Assembly (NCBI GenBank): GCA_008000375.1
Contig: SMOI01000045.1
Span: forward strand, 1-64,000
Length of the DNA: 64,000 nt
From: Poteriospumella lacustris
Taxonomy: Eukaryota; Sar; Chrysophyceae; Chromulinales; Dinobryaceae
Direction: 5' to 3'
The position numbers were made by a program, and so were the translations under genes. The notes beneath the pieces are model-generated. The model searched no databases, was not told where the DNA came from, and saw only the letters and a program-made list of their open reading frames with translations. This document shows positions 31,973 through 40,601 of the stretch, piece after piece; within the stretch, counting starts at the first letter, position 1, and the number at the start of each line of letters is the position of its first letter.

Positions 31973-32958
31973 ATGATGCAAAGATCATTGCGCACGTTGA
32001 ATGCCCCCGTCTCTCGCATGGTAAATATCACTTTTGTCGTCGCGTGCAGCGATCCATATCAATGCCAGTAGTGTCAGATCTGACCGGTTGTTTTGTGTGT
32101 GCTGTAGGGTGGTCGTTACATGTCCGCTGCTCCTGCTGTCGAGGTGACCAAGGTCTCCGTCGACAAGAGCGCTTCCACCAAGCCCAACATCAAGTACGAG
32201 TCATCATCATCACCCCTAATAACAATGGTAATAACCATTAACCTGCGTATAGGCACTTCAAGATCTACCGTTGGGATCCTGAGCAGAAGCAGAAGCCCTT
32301 CACCTCGACCTACACCGTCGACCTGAACGAGTGCGGCCCGATGGTGTTGGATGCGTTGATCAAGATCAAGAACGAGTCCGATCCGACCTTGACCTTCCGC
32401 CGTTCTTGCCGTGAGGGTATCTGTGGCAGCTGCGCCATGAACATCAACGGTACGAACACGTTGGCGTGCCTCTGCTACATCGACAAGGCCGCCGAATCGA
32501 TCAAGATCAACCCCCTGCCGCACATGTTCGTCGTCAAGGACTTGGTCACCGACTTGTCCAACTTCTACGACCAATACAAGGCGATCAAACCTTGGCTGCA
32601 GACGAAGGACCCCGAGTCCCACGACTTGTCCCACGGCGAGTTCTTGCAGTCGAAGACGGACCGCAAGAAACTCGATGGCATGTACGAGTGCATCTTGTGC
32701 GCTTGCTGCTCGACGTCGTGCCCCTCGTACTGGTGGAATGCCGATCGTTACTTGGGCCCCGCCGTGTTGATGCAAGCGTATCGCTGGATCGAGGACTCCC
32801 GCGACGAGTTGACGAAGGAACGTCTCGAGTACCTCGACGACTCGTTCCGTTTGTATCGCTGCAAGACCATCATGAACTGCTCGCGTACCTGCCCGAAGGG
32901 TTTGAACCCGGGCAAGGCCGTCGCGTCCATCAAGAAGAAGATCGCCGACATGCACTAA
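31973..32958 (+). CDS. SDHB: Succinate dehydrogenase iron-sulfur subunit, mitochondrial
   Basis: Exons 31973-32020, 32108-32193 and 32253-32958 join in frame to 279 aa. Exon 1 ([16 protein letters not shown]) is a typical mitochondrial presequence. Ligands of the [2Fe-2S] cluster are C97, C102, C105 and C117 in [10 protein letters not shown]...ACLC. The [4Fe-4S]/[3Fe-4S] motifs [12 protein letters not shown] and [15 protein letters not shown] follow. It carries electrons from SDHA flavin to ubiquinone in respiratory complex II. Exon 3 shows strong C-ending codon bias, which explains long spurious open frames on the opposite strand and suggests high expression. Confidence 0.97.
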
Positions 32959-33021
32959 GCTAAGAGCAGTGGTCACCCGTCACCCGCCACCGGCAGCCGC
33001 AGCAGCTTCGCACTCACCCTG

Positions 33022-33047
33022 CACCACCACCACCACCACCACCACCC
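33022..33047. repeat. (CAC)n microsatellite in SDHB 3' flank
   Basis: About eight consecutive CAC triplets in the short gap between the convergent SDHB and kinase-fusion genes. Confidence 0.9.
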
Positions 33048-33148
33048 ACCACGTCCAACGGCGTCTCCTGTAAACTACCCCTCACTGATACACTACACAC
33101 ACAAACACAGCACCACACAGCACAGCACTGCACAAGAGTCGAAGCGAG

Positions 33149-36100
33149 TTACAGTGACCGTGTCGTCGTCTGCGCCGCCGCGGCGACGTCGACGAGGACG
33201 AAACCGTCGCGGACGACGGTGTCGTCCTCGGTGACGTAGACCATGCGCACCGCCGTGGCCTCCGTCGCGAGCAGCATCTGCGGGCCGTCGTACTGCGCCT
33301 CCTCGTTGACGTAGCCGTCGTCGTCCTCTTCCTCCGCCGCCGCTGCCGCCGTCTTCCCGTCGCTGTTGCCGTCTTCGTCGCTGTCGCTGTCGCTGTCGCT
33401 CGTGGCGCCGGCGGTGGTAGTGGTCGACGACTCGTCGACGCGCACGTCGACGCCTTCGACCGCCAGAGGCTCTGCCGCCGCCGTTGCCGCTTCCGCTTCC
33501 GCTGCCGCGTCCGCTGCCGCCTGTAGCCGGCGCTCTTCGTCCTCGCGCTGTTGCTCGGCGACGCGGTAGGCACGTGCCTGCGTCGCGAAGGGCCTCGTCA
33601 TCGCCGAGGCCGCCCCCGCCTCCGTCGTCTCCGCGCTGCAGACGAAGCGCACCTTGTGGTGCCGCGCCCAGGCCAGCACCTGCAGCCGCACCGCCCGCGG
33701 CACACACACCCCACCGCCACCGCCACCGCCACCGCCACCGCTGCCACTGCCGCCCTCGTGGCCGTCGTGGTCCTCGTCGACGTCGCGGGCGTACCACCGA
33801 TGATACGTGAACAACACAATCGACGTGGCACAGAGCTTCGCCTGTTCGAGCTCCTCCTCGAGCCAGCGCAGCTGTTCCGTCTGCGCGGTCACCCACGTCG
33901 CCCGGTCGCTGGCGCTCATCGCCGTCGCCGCTGGCGCCGGAGGGAAGAACAGCGACGAGTTCAACACCAAACCGCGCATGCCCTCGAACCAGAAGCCGTA
34001 ATACTCCGCCCCAAACCGAGCACGGTACTCGGCCAGCCGCTGCGTGTCCCACTGCGACACGGTCGCCGTCGCCGCATCGACGTGGACACCGACGTCGCGG
34101 GGACTGGGCACGAGCAGCACCGCGATCGTGTCGCTCACACGCGCGAGCAGCTTCCGCAGGCGGTCGAGATAGCCCTCGCGGACGACGGACGAAGCCGCCG
34201 TGGCGACGGTCGGGGCCAGCAGATCGCCCGCGACCACGACGAGACGCGGCCGCAGCTTGTTCAGCTGCGCGATCGTCTGACGCAGCTGCGCCTCCCCCGC
34301 GTCTTCAGCCGCCGCCGCCGCCGCATCAGCCGCCGCATCAGCCGCCGCTGTCGCACCGGCCGCGTACGATTGACCGACACGCGGATTGGTGACGTACGCG
34401 AAGTGAAACGGCTTGTTGTAGTGGCCCTGCAGCGCGCGGGTGAGGCCGACGACCTCGCGGGTGTCGACGCTGGCGCGTTGACAACGCGCCTCGGGCAACG
34501 ACGCGAAGAACAAGCGGTAGACGGAGGGGATCTGCAGCTTCTGCTGGCGGTCGAGGAGGTGCATGATGCGGTGGCGGTCGACGGCGGACAGCGGCGTCGG
34601 GGCCGCGAGGTGGAAGCGCTGCATCCACGGGTGTGTCGCGACGGGGCGCACGCCACCGTTGGCGGCGCAGGCGTAGGCCACGGTCTCGGCCGCGTGGGCG
34701 ACGGCGCGGAGACACAGGTCGTGCAGCGAGGGCACGCGACACGGCGGGGGCACGTGCTCGTCGTCGTCGTCGTCGTCGTCGCCGTTGGCTGCGGCAGCGT
34801 CGGCGTCGGAGCGGCCGCGTGTCGCGGTGACGACCATGCGCAAGTGCTCGGTGTCCTCGCCCAGCGCCGTCGTACGCAGCGTTTGCATGTGCGTGAAGAT
34901 GCGGCTGACGGCGGAGAGACGGGCGAACGGGTCCGACGCCGCCTGCACCGCGCGATACGCCGTCGCGAGCGCCGCCGTGGCAGTGGCCGTCGCCGCGTCG
35001 TCGTCGGTGAGATTGGCGCGCTGCCGCAGCGACTGGCGGTACGCGAGGACGTTCGGCAGCGTCACGGCCTCGGCCCATTGCGTGAAGAATGGCTGGCGAC
35101 GCAACGCGTCGTAGCAGAGCGTCTGCGCGTCGTCCGCGGTCACTGTCTCCGCCTCCCGCGCGGCCGCGGCCGCCCCCGAGGGGTAGCCCAGCAGCTTCGA
35201 CGAGGCCGTCCCGTCACTCGCGCGCTGCACACGCTCCGCGTCGTCCTTCGTCAGCAGCAAACGAATCAGATCCGCGAGCGGGGCCGGCACCCACGACGGA
35301 ATCTGCAGACACAGTCAACACAGAACAGACAGCAGACGAGACAGTCGTCAGCCAGCGCCGATGAACCAGCGAGCGCTCCTCTACGCTCCACCACCACCAC
35401 GACCACCACCACGTACCATGACTTTGCCGCGTTTGATGCGTAAGAACGTGAGGAACGGACTCGGCGCCGCGAACGTCGTGTAGCCCAGCGCCATCTGAAA
35501 CAACGTCACGCCCAACGCCCACAGATCCGCTTCGATGCCCACGCGTGCGTGTCCCTTGACCTTGACCGTGCCCGGGGACATGTACTCCGGGGTACCGACG
35601 AACTCGGGGCCGTTGAGCGCCGTGTCGATGAGGTCTTTCGACGTACCGAAGTCCACGAACTTCAAATAACCTGCGGCGTACAGAGCAACACACACAGAGC
35701 AGCACACACAGAGCACAGAGCAACACACACAGAGCGGATCGTTATCAACAACGCACAACGGTTGGGCGCCGTTTGGGCAGTCGTACCTTGTTCGGTGATC
35801 ATAATGTTCTCGGGTTTGATGTCACGGTGCACGACGCCCCGACGGTGCATGTGTTCGACGGCACTGATCATCTGTGCGAAATACCATCGCAGTTGGGACC
35901 AATGCAAGCCCAGCTGTGCCCCCGTGACGCCTTTGCGAACCGATTGCGCATCGAGAAAGTCGGCTTCCGAGAGATTGATGCTACTGCCCGTGACGGCAGC
36001 GACCTTCTCGTAGATGATTTCGTGCAAATTCGTCCACAAGTCCCCGCCCCCGATGTACTCGTTCATGAAATACAACGTACCGGCGTCTTGGAAGGTGGCG

Positions 36101-36792
36101 TACAGTGTCGCAATGCCTGGGTGGCTGAGTTTATGCAAGTTCTTCTTCTCCATGAGGATCTCGTTGTTGATGTTGGGGTGGCGTCGCTTCATGCGGTCGA
36201 TGACGACACGTTCAATGGCCTAGGCGCGACAGGGCAGAACGAAAAAGCGACCCGACATCAGCACGCGAGAGACACCGCATCAATACCGGCAACATCGAGT
36301 ACATATGCATACCTTGATGGCAAAGACTTGGCGGGTGGACTTCAAGTACGTTTTGTACACTTTGCTGAAGTTTCCGTCGCCCAGCTCGCCGATGACTTCG
36401 AAGTCGGTCGACTTGGGACGCAGCGGGACGCCGGTCAGTGTCAATATCTCGTTTTCCAACTCTTTTAATTCCTTCACTTGTTCTCCGCATTCTTTAAATG
36501 CCAGAGAGAGTGCTGTACGAGCATCTCTGTATTTCTCCAATGCCAACAGTGCTTTCACGAAGCGGAAGTGCGCTTTTGTGTACTTCGGGTCCAGTTGGAT
36601 GGCACATCTTGCATCATGAGCAGAATCTTTCCAGTTCAAGAGTGCAGCATGGGCAATACTTCTGTTCACATAAGGTTTTGCGTCACTCCGATCTGCGGCA
36701 ATGGCTGAAGTGTAGTTGGAGATAGCAGTCGCATAGTCTCCCGCTTTGTACGCAGCGTTGCCTGCTTGCTTCCACTGCTCCGCGTCGGACAT
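33149..36792 (-). CDS. TPR - PDK1-like AGC kinase - degenerate CPPED1-like phosphoesterase fusion
   Basis: Exons 36792-36313, 36219-35787, 35670-35417 and 35302-33149 join in frame to 1,106 aa. Residues 1-112 are TPRs. The kinase (about 130-460) has Gly loop GELGDGNFSKV, Lys160, HRDIKPEN with D293, DFG at 311-313, and the PDK1-like C-lobe end RRQPFFTQW. The PDK1 activation-loop Ser is replaced (FVGT is preceded by Glu327) and the APE motif reads SPG. Residues about 685-950 match CPPED1 (ending HFAYVTNPRVG; LVVVAGDLL; FGAEYYGFWFEG; LVLNSSLFF), but the usual metal ligands are mostly missing. The C-terminal tail is acidic. PDK1 activates AKT-type kinases and CPPED1 is reported to dephosphorylate AKT, so the fusion probably sits in that pathway (inference). 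No PH domain is visible. Confidence 0.85.
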
Positions 36793-37065
36793 TGTCTCAC
36801 TTGCTTGGTCGGACTGCAACAAGCGCTTTTTCAACAGTCAAGTGAAATACAAGGCATTGAAATACATCAATCGTATACAAAGCTTTGAAGTAACGGACAA
36901 AGACGAAGACTTTCCCGCTGCTGCAGAACAAACAAATGAAATTTGAAGGGAGCACGGACAATAGCCACGTCCACGTTATCAGCAGACTTCACAGAGCAAA
37001 GTCAATATCTTTGTACCTCCACCAGCAATGGTGGAGAGAGCGTAAAAGAAAAAGCAAAAAAGATA

Positions 37066-37164
37066 CGCTCCAAGAGAGTCTCGATCTCTCGACCTTTCGG
37101 TTTCAACTACCTTGTAGGTGGCTTGCTTAACAGCCGAATGCTCTACCGACTGAGCTATCAGAGC
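37066..37164 (-). tRNA. tRNA-Asn (GTT) with 26-nt intron
   Basis: The minus strand folds as a cloverleaf. The acceptor GCTCTGA pairs with TTGGAGC (with G-U pairs). The D-arm is AGCTCAGTCGGTAGAGC, the anticodon stem TTCGG/CCGAA with loop CTGTTAA, and the T-arm ends GGTCGAGA-GATCGAGACTCTC. Anticodon GTT reads Asn. A 26-nt intron sits at the canonical position 37/38. Mature length is 73 nt without CCA, which is not encoded. Confidence 0.93.
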
Positions 37165-37319
37165 GATGCATGGTGGAAGGCAAGAGACAATAACAATAAC
37201 GTCTTCAAATGCTTGGTGAGAGTTCAAACGTTTCTCGGTTAAATATTCATTCCCATTTGCAAATCAAGCCTACCTATTGTTACAAAGTATTTCATGAACG
37301 AGCAAACGGTTCTGTGAGG

Positions 37320-37871
37320 ATGATCAAAGCGAAGTCCTATAGAGCAAAGTCGAAGTCTCGATCTCCTCCGAAAGAACGACCAAAAGTTGACCCGTTCATG
37401 CTCATTCGCCGAGGAGACATGGCAGAAATTAAAGAGAAAATTGAGAACAAAGAAGTTAATTTGAATGCTACGCGGTGGTCTGGATTCACTCTACTCCACC
37501 GCGCGGCAGAAATCGGTCACACCGAACTTTGTGACTTCCTGATAAACGCGGGTATCCCGCCTGACATTCGCTCTGCACGTGGATGGCTGACTCCACTTCA
37601 TGTGGCGCTGGGGAATGGGTACTTGGAAACAGCCGAGCTGCTGATTGACAGAGGTGCAAACCCGTGGAAAAAGAACAAGTACAGAGAAGACCCCTTCGAC
37701 TATGGTTGCAAACGTGGCTTCGTCAAAATTTGCGATGAATTCAAGGCCAAGTTCATTGCCATTCAGCTCAAGGAGAACGTGCAACGCATGATTTCTCAAC
37801 CTGGTACAGCAAAGAACAGCATATTTGTGCCACCACTCGAAGATGGGGCAGCTGCACATGAAGATGGATGA
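37320..37871 (+). CDS. Ankyrin-repeat protein
   Basis: 183 aa from the ATG at 37320; the frame is open further upstream without a better start. A basic Ser/Arg/Lys-rich N-terminus is followed by about three ankyrin repeats (GFTLLHRAAEIGHTELCDFL; WLTPLHVALGNGYLETAELL; DPFDYGCKRGFVKICDEF). The tail is short. Small ankyrin proteins like this serve as binding modules; the partner cannot be told from sequence. It lies 155 bp from the divergently transcribed tRNA-Asn. Confidence 0.75.
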   Translation: MIKAKSYRAKSKSRSPPKERPKVDPFMLIRRGDMAEIKEKIENKEVNLNATRWSGFTLLHRAAEIGHTELCDFLINAGIPPDIRSARGWLTPLHVALGNGYLETAELLIDRGANPWKKNKYREDPFDYGCKRGFVKICDEFKAKFIAIQLKENVQRMISQPGTAKNSIFVPPLEDGAAAHEDG

Positions 37872-38388
37872 GGAGTATTATTCAGCGGGGCCGTTCTCTT
37901 CAAATGGTAGAGAGCGAAAAGTCTGCAATCGATCATTTCGTCGAAGGAATCCTCCAACGCGCAAACATATTGCTCCCTTCAGTTATTTATGGGAAGCCGA
38001 ATGTCGTCAATGATCGTTGATCATCGACATCGCTTCGATCGTTGGTGAGCAATCTTCTCCCATTGATTGGCCGCAGCCAGAGAGCCAGATCGAGCGATGA
38101 TTGTTGCCGCTAAGACGAGGTCGCTGAAAAGAAATACAGCTACAATGTGCGATGAACTTTGTGTCGAGACAGGTAAATTATTGGTTACCATGTTCAACCA
38201 AGCGGTTGGAACGACATGTGAAGATGAAGGTGTAAAGTCTGCAACAACTTGAGATACGAGCAGAAGCATCACGTCGAGTGAACAGAACTGGTGCACATAA
38301 AGCTCACAAAAAGAGAGAATAAAGGATTTCAAAATATGTATATCTGTGAAAGGAAGGATCTCTATTGAACAGTGATGAAGCGAACAAG
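37872..38388. other. Intergenic region between convergent genes
   Basis: 517 bp, AT-rich in parts, with GATCGTTGATCATCGACATCG-like imperfect palindromes around 38011-38035. No gene was recognised. Confidence 0.5.
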
Positions 38389-38664
38389 CTACACATCTTG
38401 TAAATGAATTTCGCCCTTTGCACATTCGACTTTCTGACCGGCCGAACAGGAGTGCTCCTCGAGTCCGAGCAAACCGAACACATACTCCGCCGGACACAAC
38501 CCACTGAGACCGAATTGAAATAGATTTGCTCCGACGAACGCTGGGACGATGAGAAACCATTCGCTTACCCAGTAGTACAACGCCAAGGAGACCAGGATGA
38601 ATACTCCCGCCATGAGATGCACCGCATCGACGCGACTTGTTTTACCAGTGTTCAAGATGGCCAT
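38389..38664 (-). CDS. Small two-helix membrane protein, DUF2892 (YgaP C-terminal-like)
   Basis: 91 aa. After a short polar start come two hydrophobic segments (about 16-32 and 36-55), with the pattern VHLMAGVFILVSLALYYWVS and AFVGANLFQFGLSGLCPAEY. These match DUF2892, the membrane anchor that in bacteria is often fused to a rhodanese domain. The conserved G-x-C-P is present. The C-terminus adds Cys residues (HSCSAGQKVECAKGE). Function is unknown; an organelle or plasma-membrane location is possible. The bacterial-type domain may reflect an organellar or transferred origin. Confidence 0.7.
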   Translation of the reverse strand: MAILNTGKTSRVDAVHLMAGVFILVSLALYYWVSEWFLIVPAFVGANLFQFGLSGLCPAEYVFGLLGLEEHSCSAGQKVECAKGEIHLQDV

Positions 38665-39214
38665 CTTGGGGATAGATTTGACTATAGATTAGATTGTGGA
38701 AGTTGTTTGAAGTTGTTTTGTCTTGTGATTTATGGTAAGCTCCACCCTTTCATCCAACCGGCAGCAAGAAGGATCATCAAGAAGCTCAAGATGCCAGCTC
38801 AAGGAGGTCTTTTAGAATCATCCAGTGCAGTAAATCATCTTACTCAGTGCCTCACTGCCTCTTGACAAGGTTGCGAGCGCTGCCATTTCCTTCCGAGGAG
38901 ACGAGCGTTGAGGCAACGCCACCGCTACGCTCCCACTGCGGAGAGCAGCGGCTATTTTAGCGCTGTCCATCCATTCACTTCAGCAATCAACGACAAACTA
39001 ACCGCTGCTTCTGATCACTCCAACCTGTGAGAGGGATGTGACGGACACACGGGGGAAGAGGATGCACCTGCGCTGTGACCCCTCTCCCAGTTCAGGGTGG
39101 CGTGGGGGGTGTCGAATGTTGCTTGCTGATAACCTCTCTCACCGCTCTGGTATCAATCAGGCCTCATCTCATCATTGTCTTCGCAAGAATCACAATCGTA
39201 AGCTGCATCAGTGT
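38665..39214. other. Intergenic region
   Basis: About 550 bp upstream of the DUF2892 gene. It holds that gene's promoter and a moderately GC-rich stretch around 38870-38960. No gene was recognised. Confidence 0.45.
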
Positions 39215-39272
39215 CATTGCTCGTCTTTACCGCTTCTTCCTTTTTCCCTTAGTTTTTGGTTTTTCAAGTTCT

Positions 39273-39331
39273 CGTGGGTGATTCCTATTCAAAAGAAAAG
39301 AAAAAGAAAAAGATAATAGGAATCACCCACG
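39273..39331. repeat. Inverted repeat A (17-bp perfect arms)
   Basis: 39273-39289 is perfectly complementary to 39315-39331, with a purine-rich 25-nt loop (39290-39314). Weaker complementarity continues outward (CTTAGTTT/AAACTAAG and GCTCGTCTTT versus AAAGATGAGC), so the original arms may have been about 100 bp. Confidence 0.85.
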
Positions 39332-39339
39332 AAACCAAA

Positions 39340-39645
39340 CTAAGGAAGAAAGAAGGAAGCAGCAAAGATGAGCAATGATTGTTTTAACAATGGTTCGATT
39401 TTGGAGGTGGCTTTGCAGCAACTCGTACGTTGCCGCGTCTTTTCCACGGTAATGAGTGTCTTTCGGTTTTCTGTTGCCAGAAAAATGAAGATGCGCTCGA
39501 CGTCCGAGTGCACTTTCTGCATCCACGTGGCCGTGTACCCAAGTGCGAGCATGAGCGATCCGATTAAAATGATCACTGGGGCATACTCCTTGAAGAAATT
39601 GAATGTCTCTCTTCCCTTGAATCGAAGCTCCTGCAAGAGAGACAT
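39340..39645 (-). CDS. Hypothetical small single-pass membrane protein inside palindrome cluster
   Basis: 101 aa. An amphipathic N-terminus (MSLLQELRFKG) precedes a hydrophobic segment at about 22-42 (YAPVIILIGSLMLALGYTAT), then WMQKVHSDVERIF and a basic tail. Its first half lies in inverted repeat B, and the other arm encodes a similar peptide on the opposite strand (see the pseudogene entry). It has no recognised family and could be an expressed small gene or a by-product of the palindrome. Confidence 0.35.
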   Translation of the reverse strand: MSLLQELRFKGRETFNFFKEYAPVIILIGSLMLALGYTATWMQKVHSDVERIFIFLATENRKTLITVEKTRQRTSCCKATSKIEPLLKQSLLIFAASFFLP

Positions 39646-39742
39646 TCAATTTCTTCGATGAGTGCGCCCCAGTGATCACTTTGATTGGATCGCTCATTCT
39701 CACACTTGGGTACGCAGCCACGTGGATACAGAAAGTGCACTC
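39506..39742. repeat. Inverted repeat B (108-bp arms, about 89% identical)
   Basis: Arms 39506-39613 and 39635-39742 are inverted copies without indels. I count 12 mismatches in 108 by hand. The loop is 21 nt (39614-39634). A transcript from either strand would fold into a long hairpin. Confidence 0.9.
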
Positions 39743-39769
39743 GCATCCAAAAGGTTCACGACGCCGCTG
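39623..39769 (+). pseudogene. Inverted partial copy of the 39340-39645 ORF
   Basis: Reading the right arm of repeat B on + gives ETFNFFDECAPVITLIG, then LILTLGYAATWIQKVHS, closely paralleling ETFNFFKEYAPVIILIG, then LMLALGYTATWMQKVHS of the minus-strand ORF. It has no aligned start codon and hits a stop shortly after the arm ends. Confidence 0.5.
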
Positions 39770-39890
39770 ACCTTGAGCGCGTCAAAGCCGAGGCGGCTAA
39801 GCAAGTCATTGAAGGAGTATTGTACTTCAAAAACATCTTCAATTGCTTGCTCAGTCGCCTCGACCTTCACTCGCTCAAGATCAGCGGCGT
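39761..39890. repeat. Inverted repeat C (54-bp arms, about 83% identical)
   Basis: Arms 39761-39814 and 39837-39890 are inverted copies with about nine mismatches and a 22-nt loop. Both strands encode similar helical peptides: DAADLERVKAEAAKQVIEG on + and AADLERVKVEATEQAIED on -. Confidence 0.85.
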
Positions 39891-39895
39891 GAGTC

Positions 39896-40601
39896 TCCTT
39901 GATGTGCGCTCAATGGCAGCAGCGTGGATCTCGATCTGTGTGTGAATGTAAACACATGTGTTTCATATGACCAAAAAAGAGCTGCGCCGCGCCGAAACGT
40001 TCGAGCGTTGTATAGGGCGAGTGGCATTGTGACGACTGGTTCTTTCTCACGCGGATCACCTCGGCAAAGAACCAGTTGATCGTGTGGCGTTACAGGGGCT
40101 GGGCGAAGGAGCGAACTGGGCAACGAGGGAGGCGATGGGACGACGAGGCAACGAGGCGTCCACCGGCGACCGCACGGGCAGAAACAACGCAGCGACGCAA
40201 AAGGGCAACACAACGAACCGAACGACTGGACCAAGGACATCCAGCAGAAGCTGCCGAGGAAGAGCAGCAGCTGCTGCTGCCGTTGCCGTTGCCGTTGCTG
40301 CGCAGGCTGTCGTCGACGGTCGCCACCTCCACATCGCCACCTCCGTTGCCCAGTCGCTGCCGCAGCGGCGGTGTAGCGTCGCCGTGGCGTCAGTCAGGCG
40401 ACCGTCGGCGACCGCAATGGCCACAACGACGGCGATCGCAGCAGTCGTTACGGCTGCGGCATGAGCACGCCGTCGTCTGTTGTTTCTATTTCTTTTGCCT
40501 CTGTACCGATGGACAACGGCTTATCGCGCACTGACTGCACGTGGGGGTATTGATACCGGTACAGTTCGTTACACAACAGTGTCTCCTTCTCCTTCTCCTT
40601 C
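39896..40601. other. GC-rich intergenic region
   Basis: About 700 bp next to the 3' end of NAA35, GC-rich and CpG-rich from 40060 to 40470. Overlapping ORFs on both strands are Ala/Arg/Thr-rich and look like compositional artefacts. A short CTT-rich run lies at 40583-40602. No gene is called. Confidence 0.45.

Noticed and set aside
32116-32976. 286-codon minus-strand ORF opposite SDHB
   Set aside because: Explained by the strong C-ending codon bias of SDHB, whose Fe-S motifs are unmistakable.
33551-35443. 630-codon plus-strand ORF opposite the kinase-fusion gene
   Set aside because: Arg/Gln/His-rich translation with no domain, lying antisense to exon 4 whose reading is supported by kinase and CPPED1-like motifs and splice phases; a GC-bias artefact.
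40056-40534. Overlapping 120-150-codon ORFs on both strands
   Set aside because: Simple Ala/Thr/Arg composition in CpG-rich DNA, no motifs and no splice-supported extension.
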